This document shows, one piece after another, positions 41,043 to 49,824 of a stretch of DNA of 64,000 nucleotides. How positions within the stretch are numbered: the first letter of the stretch is position 1; every line of letters begins with the position of its first letter. Both the position numbers and the translations under genes were made by a program. Source of the DNA: a virus. Where the stretch lies: the IMG/VR virus record IMGVR_UViG_3300033156_000150, positions 1 to 64,000 of that record; one strand, written 5' to 3'. The notes below the pieces were generated by a model. It did no database searches, had not been told where the DNA came from, and saw only the letters and a list, made by a program, of their open reading frames with translations.

Positions 41043-41530
41043 GTGTTAATGCAGCGGCTGTGTATAAAGGGATTGTCAATACATGGTCGGCTGCTGGTTT
41101 GGATTCAGTGTTCAATCAATACTGGGACGAATCGTTCCGTTCGAGCTTCCCTGTTTTGCACGATCAGAGTGCTGGCCCTAGGCAACCATGGCCTTATTGT
41201 GTTATGGATGCGTTCGGAGTAAGCTCAATTGGAGTCATGTCTGGAGGCCCGGATTCGGTGAACCAGGAGTACAGTGTGTCGCTGACGTTTCACATATTTG
41301 CAAAGAGGACCAATGGGAAGAGTGCCAAGGAGCTAGCAGCGGAACTTGCGGAGGAGGTGCAAAAGGTGTTTGGTGGACATCCATCGGTTTCTCCTAGAAA
41401 TATCGTGCTTGACAATGGGGAGGTGTTTCTGTGTCGGTTCGAGCGTGATTATGGAGAAGCCATTGGGGATGATGAATATACATGGATTGTGGAGTATGAT
41501 TGTCGGATTGACATGCCTGTTAAGGTGTAG
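41039..41530 (+). CDS. Tail terminator/completion protein
   Basis: A 163-aa alpha/beta protein with EYSVSLTFHIFAKRT, a helix AKELAAELAEEVQKVF and EYTWIVEYDCRI, consistent with the tail-terminator fold (DUF3168-like). It lies before the tail-tube genes, the normal place. Confidence 0.55.
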   Translation: MSVNAAAVYKGIVNTWSAAGLDSVFNQYWDESFRSSFPVLHDQSAGPRQPWPYCVMDAFGVSSIGVMSGGPDSVNQEYSVSLTFHIFAKRTNGKSAKELAAELAEEVQKVFGGHPSVSPRNIVLDNGEVFLCRFERDYGEAIGDDEYTWIVEYDCRIDMPVKV

Positions 41531-41532
41531 TT

Positions 41533-42351
41533 ATGAGCACACGGTCACTTGCTAATATCAAGGTACAGGTCAAGTTGACGGGCACCTTGGTCAACACGTT
41601 GAACGATGGCAGCCAAACCTCGGTTGACCATCCTGACTTGAACTACTCGCCGAGTCTAGAGAACGGTGTTGGAGCACTACAAGCCGACCGTGGTTGGATG
41701 GTGGAGAACCGCACCCTCTCCTCTGGTTCATCTGAGACGATTGACCTCTACACCCTCGATGGTATCGACATTGGTTTGGGTGCCGGTAAGGATGCCGTGG
41801 GCCAAGAGGTGGAGCCGTACAAGGAGATTGTTAGCATCGCCATCGTGAACGAGAATTCGCTGGGCAGTGCCGGGCAACTGGAGATTGAGCCTGGTGACAC
41901 CGATGGATGGGAACCTATTGGGAAACATACGGTGGATTGGGGCGGGGCACTCAAGGGACAAGGAATCCTGTTCAAGTTGCAAACAGCAGCCAATGGCTTC
42001 GCTGTAACGCCAACATCGCGGAACGTAAAGTTGACGGCCAACGGAGGGGATGTTACCTACTCGCTCTACTTGCTCGCCCGGAGTGATGAGGAGGAGTCGA
42101 GCAGTAGCAGCAGTCTCAGTAGCTCGAGCAGCAGTTCGTGTAGCTCGACTAGCTCAAGTGAATCGGCTGCATACTCTAGCAGTTGCAGCTCCACTAGTAG
42201 CCAGAGCACGTCATGTAGTAGTAGCCTAGGCGAGAGCAGCTCGAGTACAAGTCTCTCAAGCAGTTGCGAGTCGTCTAGTAACACAAGCAGTTGTTCGAGC
42301 ACATCGTTCTCGAGTGTGAGTAGTACAAGTAGCAGTCAGTCGTGGAGTTAA
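41533..42351 (+). CDS. Tail-region protein with Ser-rich tail, paralogue 1
   Basis: A 272-aa protein. Residues 1-188 are beta-rich (DGIDIGLGAGKDAVGQEVEP, TYSLYLLARSDEE) and share layout with the next gene (HPDLNYS/HPNLNYS, GAGKD-VG, YSVYLLAR/YSLYLLAR), so the two are tandem paralogues. Residues 189-272 are a Ser-rich tail with scattered Cys and Thr. They lie between the tail terminator and the tube protein, which suggests a virion surface or tail-decorating role. Confidence 0.65.
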   Translation: MSTRSLANIKVQVKLTGTLVNTLNDGSQTSVDHPDLNYSPSLENGVGALQADRGWMVENRTLSSGSSETIDLYTLDGIDIGLGAGKDAVGQEVEPYKEIVSIAIVNENSLGSAGQLEIEPGDTDGWEPIGKHTVDWGGALKGQGILFKLQTAANGFAVTPTSRNVKLTANGGDVTYSLYLLARSDEEESSSSSSLSSSSSSSCSSTSSSESAAYSSSCSSTSSQSTSCSSSLGESSSSTSLSSSCESSSNTSSCSSTSFSSVSSTSSSQSWS

Positions 42352-42354
42352 ACA

Positions 42355-43065
42355 ATGGCGCGGTCGATGTCGAGTGCTAGAGCGATTATCAGGATGAGTG
42401 CGTCACTGCGCAATCTGCTTGGTGATGGCAAATATGCGACTGCATCTCATCCGAACCTAAATTATAGTTACTCGTTCGAAGATGGAGTTGAGGGTGGGCA
42501 GTGTAGTCGAGCGTGGCAGTACACGGGCAGGACGCTGACTAAGCAGCCGATCGACATAGAAGGCATCACTTATGATGTGCTGGACTTGTACTCACTCAAA
42601 CAAGATATTGGGGCTGGTGCTGGTAAAGACGGCGTTGGGGCTGACACTGAACCATACTGGGAGATCGTTGCTATTGCAATTGTGTGTGACTCGGTAACTG
42701 GCAATGGTGTTTTGGAGATCATGCCTGATGGGACAAATGGTTGGTCGCCCATTGGGTTACACACTTCGGCCCGCGGTGGCGCTTTGCGTGAAGGTGGTTG
42801 TCTGTTCAAGTGTCAGCCAGATGCAGATGCCTTTGGAATCACAGCGGACCGGCGGCGAATTAAGTTGAGAATTGAGGGCGATACTGGCAATACGGTTACA
42901 TACTCGGTGTATCTGCTTGCTCGACATGATGTTGAAGCGTCGAGCAGTTGCAGCTCGACAAGCACGAGTTCTAGTAGCAGTACCAGCCTCAGTTGTTCGA
43001 GCACGAGCAGTAGCACGAGTCTCAGTTGTTCAAGCACTAGTACCAGCTCGAGCCAAAGTGCCTGA
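42355..43065 (+). CDS. Tail-region protein with Ser-rich tail, paralogue 2
   Basis: A 236-aa paralogue of the preceding protein. The globular part reads HPNLNYSYSFEDGVEGGQCS, WSPIGLHTSARGGALREGG, and YSVYLLARHDVE; the last about 42 residues are a Ser/Cys/Thr tail (SSCSSTSTSSSSST). Only the repeated fold and the tail are recognisable; function is inferred from position. Confidence 0.65.
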   Translation: MARSMSSARAIIRMSASLRNLLGDGKYATASHPNLNYSYSFEDGVEGGQCSRAWQYTGRTLTKQPIDIEGITYDVLDLYSLKQDIGAGAGKDGVGADTEPYWEIVAIAIVCDSVTGNGVLEIMPDGTNGWSPIGLHTSARGGALREGGCLFKCQPDADAFGITADRRRIKLRIEGDTGNTVTYSVYLLARHDVEASSSCSSTSTSSSSSTSLSCSSTSSSTSLSCSSTSTSSSQSA

Positions 43066-43082
43066 CATGAAGGAGGTGACTT

Positions 43083-43514
43083 ATGACAGCAGCAAATACA
43101 CTCGCAGGAACCAATGGCAAGTTGGTTGTTGACAACCAGCTTGTTGCTCGCGTAACACAGTGGCAGGTGAGCCCCCGACTGGCACAAACCAGTGAGTGGG
43201 GAGACAGTGATTCAGCCGGTTATACGAATAGACTGGCTGGGCGGAAGGATGCAACTTTCACGTGCGAGGGAAAGTTCGATAGCAGTGATGAGCAGTATGA
43301 TCTGTTTCAGCCAGGAGATCAAGTTTCGGCGGTTTTGTGGATGGACGATTCATCGTTGTATTGGGACTTTCCTAGAGCCGTGTGTACTGAATTCAATTTG
43401 ACCGTGAACATCGACACTGGAGAGGTAATTGGGTGGACTGCGACGTTTGGTGCAGATGGCCCATTCTATTATCCTGGCCAGGCTGGTGCAGGTAACAGAT
43501 CGCTACCCTCATAA
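43083..43514 (+). CDS. Major tail tube protein
   Basis: A 143-aa beta-barrel-type protein: GTNGKLVVDNQLVARVTQWQ, GRKDATFTCEGKFD, and DTGEVIGWTATFGADGPFY, typical of siphovirus tail tubes related to the TP901-type. AAGGAGGTGAC lies upstream. It sits directly before the tail chaperones. Confidence 0.75.
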   Translation: MTAANTLAGTNGKLVVDNQLVARVTQWQVSPRLAQTSEWGDSDSAGYTNRLAGRKDATFTCEGKFDSSDEQYDLFQPGDQVSAVLWMDDSSLYWDFPRAVCTEFNLTVNIDTGEVIGWTATFGADGPFYYPGQAGAGNRSLPS

Positions 43515-43546
43515 GACCTGTGTATTTCAAGAAAGGAAGGACCGCT

Positions 43547-44170
43547 ATGGGTAAACGCGAGCAAAGAGCTATGGCGGCGGCCGAAACAATTGAGGTCAAC
43601 GGTCGCACGTACAAGCTACGTCCTGTCGTTGTTCAGCACCTGTGTGACTTGGAGAGGGAAGCGCTAGCTGACTTCAAGCGATCGTACCTAGAGACTTTCA
43701 GTCGCAACGCCGATTTGTTGGGCAAAAACGCGGCTGAGGTATTGGAACGCCAGATGGAAAAAGTCGCTTCATGGGAGCTTGACGATCTCCCCAAACGCAC
43801 GGTGTATGACGTCTCGAGTATTCCTGTGACAGATGGCCTCAAGGAGCTACTGAGGAAGGCCGTTGGTGACGTACCTGACACAGACGCTGCCGTGCGAGCT
43901 GTGCTAGTGACGTTGTTGGACAATGATACGATCAAACCGGAGGAAGTGAAGGAAGCCACGGGAAAGTACCCGCGCAAGGGTTTGGTACGTTACGATCAGT
44001 GGTGGGTAACAGCAAGCCTCAAGGGAATGTTGTCGTTCATCTACTCATCCATCCGACATGAGCACCCTGAAGTCAAGTTGGAAGACATTGCAGGATGGTC
44101 TTTTGCAAAGGTAGCAGAAGCAGCTCGCAAAGTGGAGAAGATCACGTCGCCTGATGTGGGAAATGGGTAA
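43547..44170 (+). CDS. Tail assembly chaperone (gpG analogue)
   Basis: A 207-aa protein begun at 43547 (AAGGAAGG upstream). The residues MAAAETIEVNGRTYKLRPVV and a mainly helical body fit a tail assembly chaperone located between tube and tape measure. It ends ITSPDVGNG at a TAA. Near its end (44158-44164) is a GGGAAAT slip site, by which some ribosomes shift to the -1 frame and make a longer GT-type product. Confidence 0.75.
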   Translation: MGKREQRAMAAAETIEVNGRTYKLRPVVVQHLCDLEREALADFKRSYLETFSRNADLLGKNAAEVLERQMEKVASWELDDLPKRTVYDVSSIPVTDGLKELLRKAVGDVPDTDAAVRAVLVTLLDNDTIKPEEVKEATGKYPRKGLVRYDQWWVTASLKGMLSFIYSSIRHEHPEVKLEDIAGWSFAKVAEAARKVEKITSPDVGNG

Positions 44171-44209
44171 CGGCCGCCTTCTCTCGCAGTGATGCAGAGG
44201 AAGGCGGCC
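44158..44209 (+). promoter_or_regulatory. -1 programmed frameshift site (GGGAAAT plus hairpin)
   Basis: The heptamer G GGA AAT is correctly phased in the gpG frame, 4 codons from its stop (codons GTG GGA AAT GGG TAA). Seven bases after it begins a 10-bp hairpin (GGCCGCCTTC at 44172-44181 with GGAAGGCGGCC's arm at 44200-44209, 18-nt loop). The lambda G-T site is GGGAAAG, so this is a close analogue. Confidence 0.85.
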
Positions 44210-44478
44210 CAATCGATTGTGGCGGCTTGCTGAAAGGCATATCAGCATATCACCTCCGCGTGTTGTGTGAAAATCCATGGAACGGTGGGATGGGTTACAC
44301 GCCAGAGCAAGTTGGTCGCATGACGTTGGATCAAGTGTTGTTTTGCCTCTGTGACAGGGATGTGTTGAAGGGCGTCAAGACGATACACCCACTCGAAGCT
44401 GCTTCTACTGGGAAGATTTTCGGTGAGTCAAAAGCCGAGAGGCTTGCCAAGCGTACTAGATGTAAGGAGAGGAAGTAG
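44171..44478 (+). CDS. -1 frame T-type extension of the tail chaperone
   Basis: The frame that opens by the -1 shift at 44158-44164 runs through to the TAG at 44476-44478, adding about 104 residues to give a 310-aa GT product. It contains DCGGLLKGISAYHLRVLCEN and LEAASTGKIFGESKAERLAK. A start at 44227 exists but has no good ribosome binding site. The tape measure GTG overlaps its stop. Confidence 0.8.
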
Positions 44479-46739
44479 TGGGTCTAGAGCTTGCGCGTGC
44501 GTTCGTCTCCGTTAGAGCAGACACATCGCGACTGTCGAGTGACATTAAACGCGCCAAGGATCCGTTGAAGAAAGCGTTAGACCATCTCACTAATACGGTC
44601 CGTGGGTTTCTTGCTACTTTGGGAATCGGAGTAAGCATAGCCAAAGCGTTCAGCATAGCACGAGAATCTCTTGTGTTGTGGACACGAGAGTTAGAGGCAC
44701 AAGCCAGGGTCGCCGCGTTGGTTCGCACTACAGGGATGGCAGCAGGATTCACGGCCAAGGAGTTGCGTGACATGGCTGATGAGTTCCAAGCGGCTACGAC
44801 AACGGGGAACGAAGCCATTTTGGAGTTGATGGCTCGCATGTTGACGTTTAAGTCGGTGTCCAAAGAAGTATTTAGAGACGCTATTGAAGTTGCTTTGGAC
44901 ACAGCAGCAGTGATGGGAACAGACGTTCGTAGTGCGGCCATTCAGTTAGGCATGGCGTTGGAAGATCCTTCGATTGGGTTGACTCGGCTGCGACGATCTG
45001 GTATCAGCTTTTCCGAGGCAGAAAAAGAAAGGATCAAGCAACTACAAAGGGCGGGGAAGTTGCATGAGGCGCAAGCAGAGACACTGCGCATTGTACGTAA
45101 TCAGTTGGGAGGCGTCGCTAAGGAGCTGGCTAAGTTGCCGGTTGGTCGAGTGAAGCAATTAGACAACCTGATAGGAGATGTGAAGGAGCAGATTGGGAAG
45201 TATTTGGTCCCAATGCAGCTAAAATGGAGGCAAGCCGTTTTATCGACCTATGAAGCGATCGAGAAAGTTGTGGCGACGGCTCACCAGTTCCCCTCGCTGA
45301 CCACGGCGGTGTTAACTTTTGCGGGAGCAGTGGGTACGTTGGGGACATCGGTCGCCGCCTATCGTGCGGCAGTGCGTGGTCTGCCGACTGTTCTTAAGGT
45401 GCTAGGCCAAGCTCCCCCGTTGTTGGCTGTTGCGGGTGTAATTGCTGCCGGAGCAGCTATGTTGCGATTGGCGGAAGGATTTGAGGTGGATTTCTCTAGG
45501 TTCATGCAGCGCATTGAACAGTTGCAGGATGAACAAAAGAAGAGAGTAGCTGAGATAGACAAGCTCGCGAGAAAGGTGTTTGCACCATATCCTGGTGAGT
45601 TTCCAGCATTGGAGGCTGAGGAGGAAGGAGCGATGTCTCCTGAAGAGAAGCGATTGAAGGCACTACAGGATCAGTTAGCACAAGCGCGTGAGTTGGAAGC
45701 GAAGCGTCTTGAGGAAATAAACACTATGCGCGCTCAAGAAGAAGAGCTGCGCAAACAGGCTCGTGCATTGCGAGAACAGGTCGATTGGTACACGGAGCTT
45801 ATGGGAACTTCCATTAGCTACTACCAGGAGGCACGTCGCTTGGAGCAGGAAGCAGAGTCTATTGCGTCGCGTAGGGCGCAGACTGAGTCGCTATCCTTAA
45901 ATAGGGTCAGAGCGCGAATCGAAGAGCTAAAGAAGGCGGTTGAGCTGGCTGCCAAGGAGTTGGAGGAAACAAAGAAGAAGCAGGAAATCGAGGCACATAT
46001 GGAGTTTATCAAGTCGCTGCGGAAGTCGGCCGGCGTGCTCGTTGCTGAGGAAGAGGAGCAATGGCTTGAGAAGGTACGCGAGTCGCTAGACTACCTGGAG
46101 CAGCAACATAGACTAACGGCGGACCAAGTCCACAAAATATGGATGGAGGCGTTCAAACGAACGCAGAAAGGGTTGCCACTCAAATTGTTTTCGGAGCAAC
46201 TAGATGAGTTGCAGAGACGGAATGCAGAGCTTCGAGCTCAGCTTGAGCGAGGGTTGTCACCAGCTCTTGCTGCGTTGTGGGCAGCTACAAAGGGGAAATT
46301 GGGACCGGAAAAGATGGAAGAATTGGAGAGCTTGGAGAGGCGAAACGAGATATTGGAGAAAGCCATTGAACTTGAGCAAAGGTTGAGGGAGTTCGCATCT
46401 CCATTGCAGTCTGAGTTTAAGGACATCATGGATGTCTGGAAGGAAGTGTGGAGCGAGCAAGGCACTAAAGGTGTGGACTTGACGATAAAGGCGTTGATGA
46501 ATCTGCGGGAACGTGTAAGTGAAATGATACAGGAGGCGCCAGCGATTGTCACGGCTGGAACTACAGGAGTTCAGCAATGGGGAAGGGCCGTTCAAGCCGG
46601 CGTGTTGGGACGCGAGCAGTGGGAGAGACGTGCGTCAAAACAAAGGGATGATATGATTGACTTGTTAAGACAAATTGATCAGAAGCTCGGTGAGTTGGAA
46701 GGCATGGGATCTAACCTTGGCGAACCTGGAGGTGTGTGA
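44478..46739 (+). CDS. Tail tape measure protein
   Basis: A 753-aa protein from a GTG. It opens LELARAFVSVRADTSRLSSD, typical of tape-measure N-termini, with a prophage tail-length domain (AIQLGMALEDPSIGLTRLRR and SGISFSEAEKERIKQLQRAG), a hydrophobic segment (about 280-330), and a long coiled-coil C-terminal half. Residues 366-375 are KVFAPYPGEF, identical to a motif in the membrane protein at 25.7 kb. It is short for a siphovirus (lambda about 850 aa), predicting a tail of about 110 nm. Confidence 0.85.
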   Translation: MGLELARAFVSVRADTSRLSSDIKRAKDPLKKALDHLTNTVRGFLATLGIGVSIAKAFSIARESLVLWTRELEAQARVAALVRTTGMAAGFTAKELRDMADEFQAATTTGNEAILELMARMLTFKSVSKEVFRDAIEVALDTAAVMGTDVRSAAIQLGMALEDPSIGLTRLRRSGISFSEAEKERIKQLQRAGKLHEAQAETLRIVRNQLGGVAKELAKLPVGRVKQLDNLIGDVKEQIGKYLVPMQLKWRQAVLSTYEAIEKVVATAHQFPSLTTAVLTFAGAVGTLGTSVAAYRAAVRGLPTVLKVLGQAPPLLAVAGVIAAGAAMLRLAEGFEVDFSRFMQRIEQLQDEQKKRVAEIDKLARKVFAPYPGEFPALEAEEEGAMSPEEKRLKALQDQLAQARELEAKRLEEINTMRAQEEELRKQARALREQVDWYTELMGTSISYYQEARRLEQEAESIASRRAQTESLSLNRVRARIEELKKAVELAAKELEETKKKQEIEAHMEFIKSLRKSAGVLVAEEEEQWLEKVRESLDYLEQQHRLTADQVHKIWMEAFKRTQKGLPLKLFSEQLDELQRRNAELRAQLERGLSPALAALWAATKGKLGPEKMEELESLERRNEILEKAIELEQRLREFASPLQSEFKDIMDVWKEVWSEQGTKGVDLTIKALMNLRERVSEMIQEAPAIVTAGTTGVQQWGRAVQAGVLGREQWERRASKQRDDMIDLLRQIDQKLGELEGMGSNLGEPGGV

Positions 46740-47638
46740 TGGAGTCAGAGAGCAGATGGGCGTTGAGAACGCCAGGTGGCATACCTTACAAATTGCTGCG
46801 TCGTAGTGGAACAGCTTCGATGACGGGAGCTGAAGGTACGGAGTTTGTGGAGGAGATAGTAATTCGTGCAGATCGGCTGTCTGAGTTTTTGGAGGAAGCG
46901 ACGTGGCGAATGGTCATGCGCCAAGGTTACATAGAGCCTCACACAGGAATGAGGATGTCTGGACTTGTGTCAATGGAGGTGTCCAAGATCACGTGGGAGT
47001 CGTTCGATCCGTCAAAACCAGTCGATCCCTTTGGATGCGATCCAACAGCACCGCCTGGTACGTATTCGGACTATCTGCGTCTGAGGTTGCATTATACGCC
47101 GTCGAAGAGTCCGGAAGATGAAGAGCCAGACAAACAACATGACGTGTGGCAAGTTGTCGATGTTAGTGCAAACGCATCGGCTAACGTAATTCATGGTGAA
47201 GTCAGAAATGCTACGTGGGCTGAAGATAACGAGCAAGTTGAGCCGGACATTTCCAACCAAGTGTTGGAGCCAACGGTGACATGGACAGTGAGGTGGCAAA
47301 GCATACCTCGGAAATACTTTCGTGACACGTTAATAGAGCGGCTGCGTGATTACATTGGCAAAGTTAACAGTGTCAAGTTTGAGGCTTTGAACGATGCTCC
47401 ACCAGAGACTGTGTTGTTTACTGGATGGGGGTTTCAAACACAAACTACGTGGTCGTCGGAAAGTACCGATTACAAACCGATCGAGCTCAACTTGACTTTC
47501 GTAGAGAAGAACTTTACGCACAAGGGGAAACAGATAACTCATCAACATGTATGGAGGCCAGGAAAGGGTTGGCAGGAGATCCGAGTTGGAGGCAGCAAAC
47601 TCTACGAGACGGCTGATCTCAACAACATATTCCTCTGA
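46739..47638 (+). CDS. Distal tail-type protein
   Basis: A 299-aa protein after the tape measure, overlapping its stop by one base. It is beta-rich with Trp-rich C-terminal region (EPTVTWTVRWQSIPRKYF, HQHVWRPGKGWQEIRVGG). Position suggests a distal tail or baseplate hub component. No family is recognised with confidence. Confidence 0.5.
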   Translation: MESESRWALRTPGGIPYKLLRRSGTASMTGAEGTEFVEEIVIRADRLSEFLEEATWRMVMRQGYIEPHTGMRMSGLVSMEVSKITWESFDPSKPVDPFGCDPTAPPGTYSDYLRLRLHYTPSKSPEDEEPDKQHDVWQVVDVSANASANVIHGEVRNATWAEDNEQVEPDISNQVLEPTVTWTVRWQSIPRKYFRDTLIERLRDYIGKVNSVKFEALNDAPPETVLFTGWGFQTQTTWSSESTDYKPIELNLTFVEKNFTHKGKQITHQHVWRPGKGWQEIRVGGSKLYETADLNNIFL

Positions 47639-47642
47639 TGCT

Positions 47643-48821
47643 ATGCGAGAGAAGTTTCCATACAAGCGACCTGGTCAGGTTTTAAGCGCTCGGCACGTCA
47701 ACCGACTTAGCAAAGTAGCCGAGAGATTTGCTGAGTTTCGGGGAGGTTCGCATCTTGACGTATCGCACAACGAAGATGGAGTGTCCATCAATGCGCCTCC
47801 GCCGTGGAAACAACGGCTGCTCAAAATTACTCAGATGCCGCAGGGAAGTGAAGGTTTCTACAGGGCACAGGAAGGTTACTACGACTACCAGGAGCAAACA
47901 TGGAAGGTAAGGACTGATACTACATGGAAAGTGGACTCCGTTATCATGGGGAACCAGTTGCAAGTAGGAGATGTAGTTGTTGCCTATTGGGACCGGCAGC
48001 GTGGGGCATGGATACCAATACCCACGACTCCCATCCGGCGGTTCGAGTTGCAAGAATCGCTGAATCCGGAGGACTCAGCGGAGGCTAAGATGCTGTTGTG
48101 GCAGGATGGCGAATTGGTAACTGCTGAGGACATAGTAGTTGTGCATGAGGTGGTGGGAACGTATTGGGGATTGGAAGGAGACATTGTCGGGTGTCAATGG
48201 TTCAACGATAGCAACCGATGGGAAGTCGTTATTGGGCGCCGTGGACTGAAGTGGTTTGAATGCACAACAAACTGCATACCTCCTCGTGACTATACTGTTA
48301 TGGCAGAGGACGCTGCTGGTATTGAGACTAGGCTATACTTGAAGAGTAGTGATCCGGGGGACGCAAACCGCCCGCTTGGTGTGTTGCGTGGAGGCGTTGC
48401 TGGGCACCAAGGCAGTCAGGTTTATGCTGCTTGGAGCAGAGAGTATCATCGTTGGGAAGTCATTACTGGACAGTTCGAAACCACGTTGTTTGGGAATGTC
48501 AACGACCCAGGGGGAATACCGGGTGGAGGATCTGGGCACGTGAGTCTTGTGTGGCCCGTGGTACAAGAGGGAAATGTATCCTTGATGCCTGCCGGTGAAA
48601 TGGTGAAGGTAGCAAACTGGGCTTTCCCAGACATACCAGATGGCACGCGCGTTGCGATTGCCTTTGACCCTGTCTATCAGCTATGGCTAATCATCGGTGT
48701 TGGACCGTATGTTAATGATCAGTTGTCGGTATCCCAGGAGGTTGTTACCTCAGTTAACTTTGGCGACCAAACCACACAGACAAAGACACTTGAACTGGCA
48801 TGGTGGAACGAAGTGAGTTGA
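47643..48821 (+). CDS. Tail/baseplate structural protein
   Basis: A 392-aa protein from ATG 47643. The start reads REKFPYKRPGQVLSARHVNRL, followed by repeated beta domains with similar motifs (GVLRGGVAGHQGSQVYAAWS, WEVITGQFE, WEVVIGRR). Its role is probably part of the tail tip or fibre. It is the last gene of the virion block and overlaps the following glycan gene by 22 bases. Confidence 0.55.
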   Translation: MREKFPYKRPGQVLSARHVNRLSKVAERFAEFRGGSHLDVSHNEDGVSINAPPPWKQRLLKITQMPQGSEGFYRAQEGYYDYQEQTWKVRTDTTWKVDSVIMGNQLQVGDVVVAYWDRQRGAWIPIPTTPIRRFELQESLNPEDSAEAKMLLWQDGELVTAEDIVVVHEVVGTYWGLEGDIVGCQWFNDSNRWEVVIGRRGLKWFECTTNCIPPRDYTVMAEDAAGIETRLYLKSSDPGDANRPLGVLRGGVAGHQGSQVYAAWSREYHRWEVITGQFETTLFGNVNDPGGIPGGGSGHVSLVWPVVQEGNVSLMPAGEMVKVANWAFPDIPDGTRVAIAFDPVYQLWLIIGVGPYVNDQLSVSQEVVTSVNFGDQTTQTKTLELAWWNEVS

Positions 48822-49768
48822 GCTGTGTTTACTGGCAGGAAGGCCAGTGTCTCTTGGACCGTCCTTCGTGCAAGCGTTGCAGGGCACGCTTGACGTTGGA
48901 CGATCCTGCTTTTGTCTCAAGGTGGAAGGACCCGTTGTTGGTCACAGACAGGCACAAGCAGCCGACGGAGAGCTTGAGAGGTCTTTTGGCTGGTTGCAAT
49001 GTATTCCTGGTCTGTGGGGGACCTAGTGGCAAGCAGCTAGATCTCAGCCTGCTGAATCAGAGAGGCGTTTGGACAATGGCCGTCAACAACATGGCGGCAC
49101 ACAAGTCGTTTCGGCCCAATGCGTTCGTCTGCGCCGATCCTCCGAGGAAGTTCCACCACGCCATATGGCTGGATCCAGCCATAATGAAGTTCGTGCCGAC
49201 AGTGAAGTTGCGGTCCAGGCGGGGTTATTTGAGACGTAAGATGCCCGATGGTTCCTTCTGTGACTTGGGACGTACAGTGTCTGATTGCCCGAACGTATGG
49301 GGATTCAAACGGGAGAGCTGGTTATGGCCCGATGAGCGTTTCTTTCTTAGCAAAGCAGCTCTATGGGGGAACCATGACGTCGGAGTGAAAAAGACAGGGG
49401 AACCAAAGGGAGTTAGCACAATGTTGCTGGCTCTCCGGCTGTTGGCATACCTCGGAGCAAAGCGTATCTTCCTGGTTGGTGTTGATTTTCGCATGACTAA
49501 GCAGGAGGCTTACAGTTTTGAGCAGGAGAGGTCCGATGGGGAGGTAGCTCATAACAACCGGTTGTTCTCCGTGGTCAACGACTGGCTGTGCCGGATGGAA
49601 AGCGATGGGGTCTTCAGGAAGTTTGGCGTTGAAATCTACAATTGCTACCAGCGCAGTGGACTAAGGGCGTTCCCGTATGTGCCCTATCCCGTGGCGTTGA
49701 GGGAGTGCTGGAACGACATTGAGCATACAATCGACTTGAGTCGCTGGTATGATGATGAAGAGAAGTGA
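48800..49768 (+). CDS. DUF115/MAF-like protein, copy 2
   Basis: A 322-aa paralogue of the protein at 24.8 kb: FLVCGGPSGKQLDLSLLNQRG, AVNNMAAHKSF, FHHAIWLDPAI, FLVGVDF. It has an extra N-terminal cysteine-rich part (CVYWQEGQCLLDRPSCKRCR) that could bind zinc. It opens the glycan island. As with copy 1, a transferase or MptE-like fold is likely. Confidence 0.55.
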   Translation: MVERSELSCVYWQEGQCLLDRPSCKRCRARLTLDDPAFVSRWKDPLLVTDRHKQPTESLRGLLAGCNVFLVCGGPSGKQLDLSLLNQRGVWTMAVNNMAAHKSFRPNAFVCADPPRKFHHAIWLDPAIMKFVPTVKLRSRRGYLRRKMPDGSFCDLGRTVSDCPNVWGFKRESWLWPDERFFLSKAALWGNHDVGVKKTGEPKGVSTMLLALRLLAYLGAKRIFLVGVDFRMTKQEAYSFEQERSDGEVAHNNRLFSVVNDWLCRMESDGVFRKFGVEIYNCYQRSGLRAFPYVPYPVALRECWNDIEHTIDLSRWYDDEEK

Positions 49769-49773
49769 CCCAT

Positions 49774-49798
49774 ATACTAATTTTGCACAAATTAGTAT
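49774..49798 (+). promoter_or_regulatory. AT-rich perfect inverted repeat
   Basis: ATACTAATTT and AAATTAGTAT form a perfect 10-bp inverted repeat with a 5-nt loop, in the 56-bp gap before the cupin gene. It stands out from the GC-rich surroundings and resembles an operator or weak hairpin. Confidence 0.5.
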
Positions 49799-49824
49799 GA
49801 AATCTGTATTTGGAGAACCGCTGT

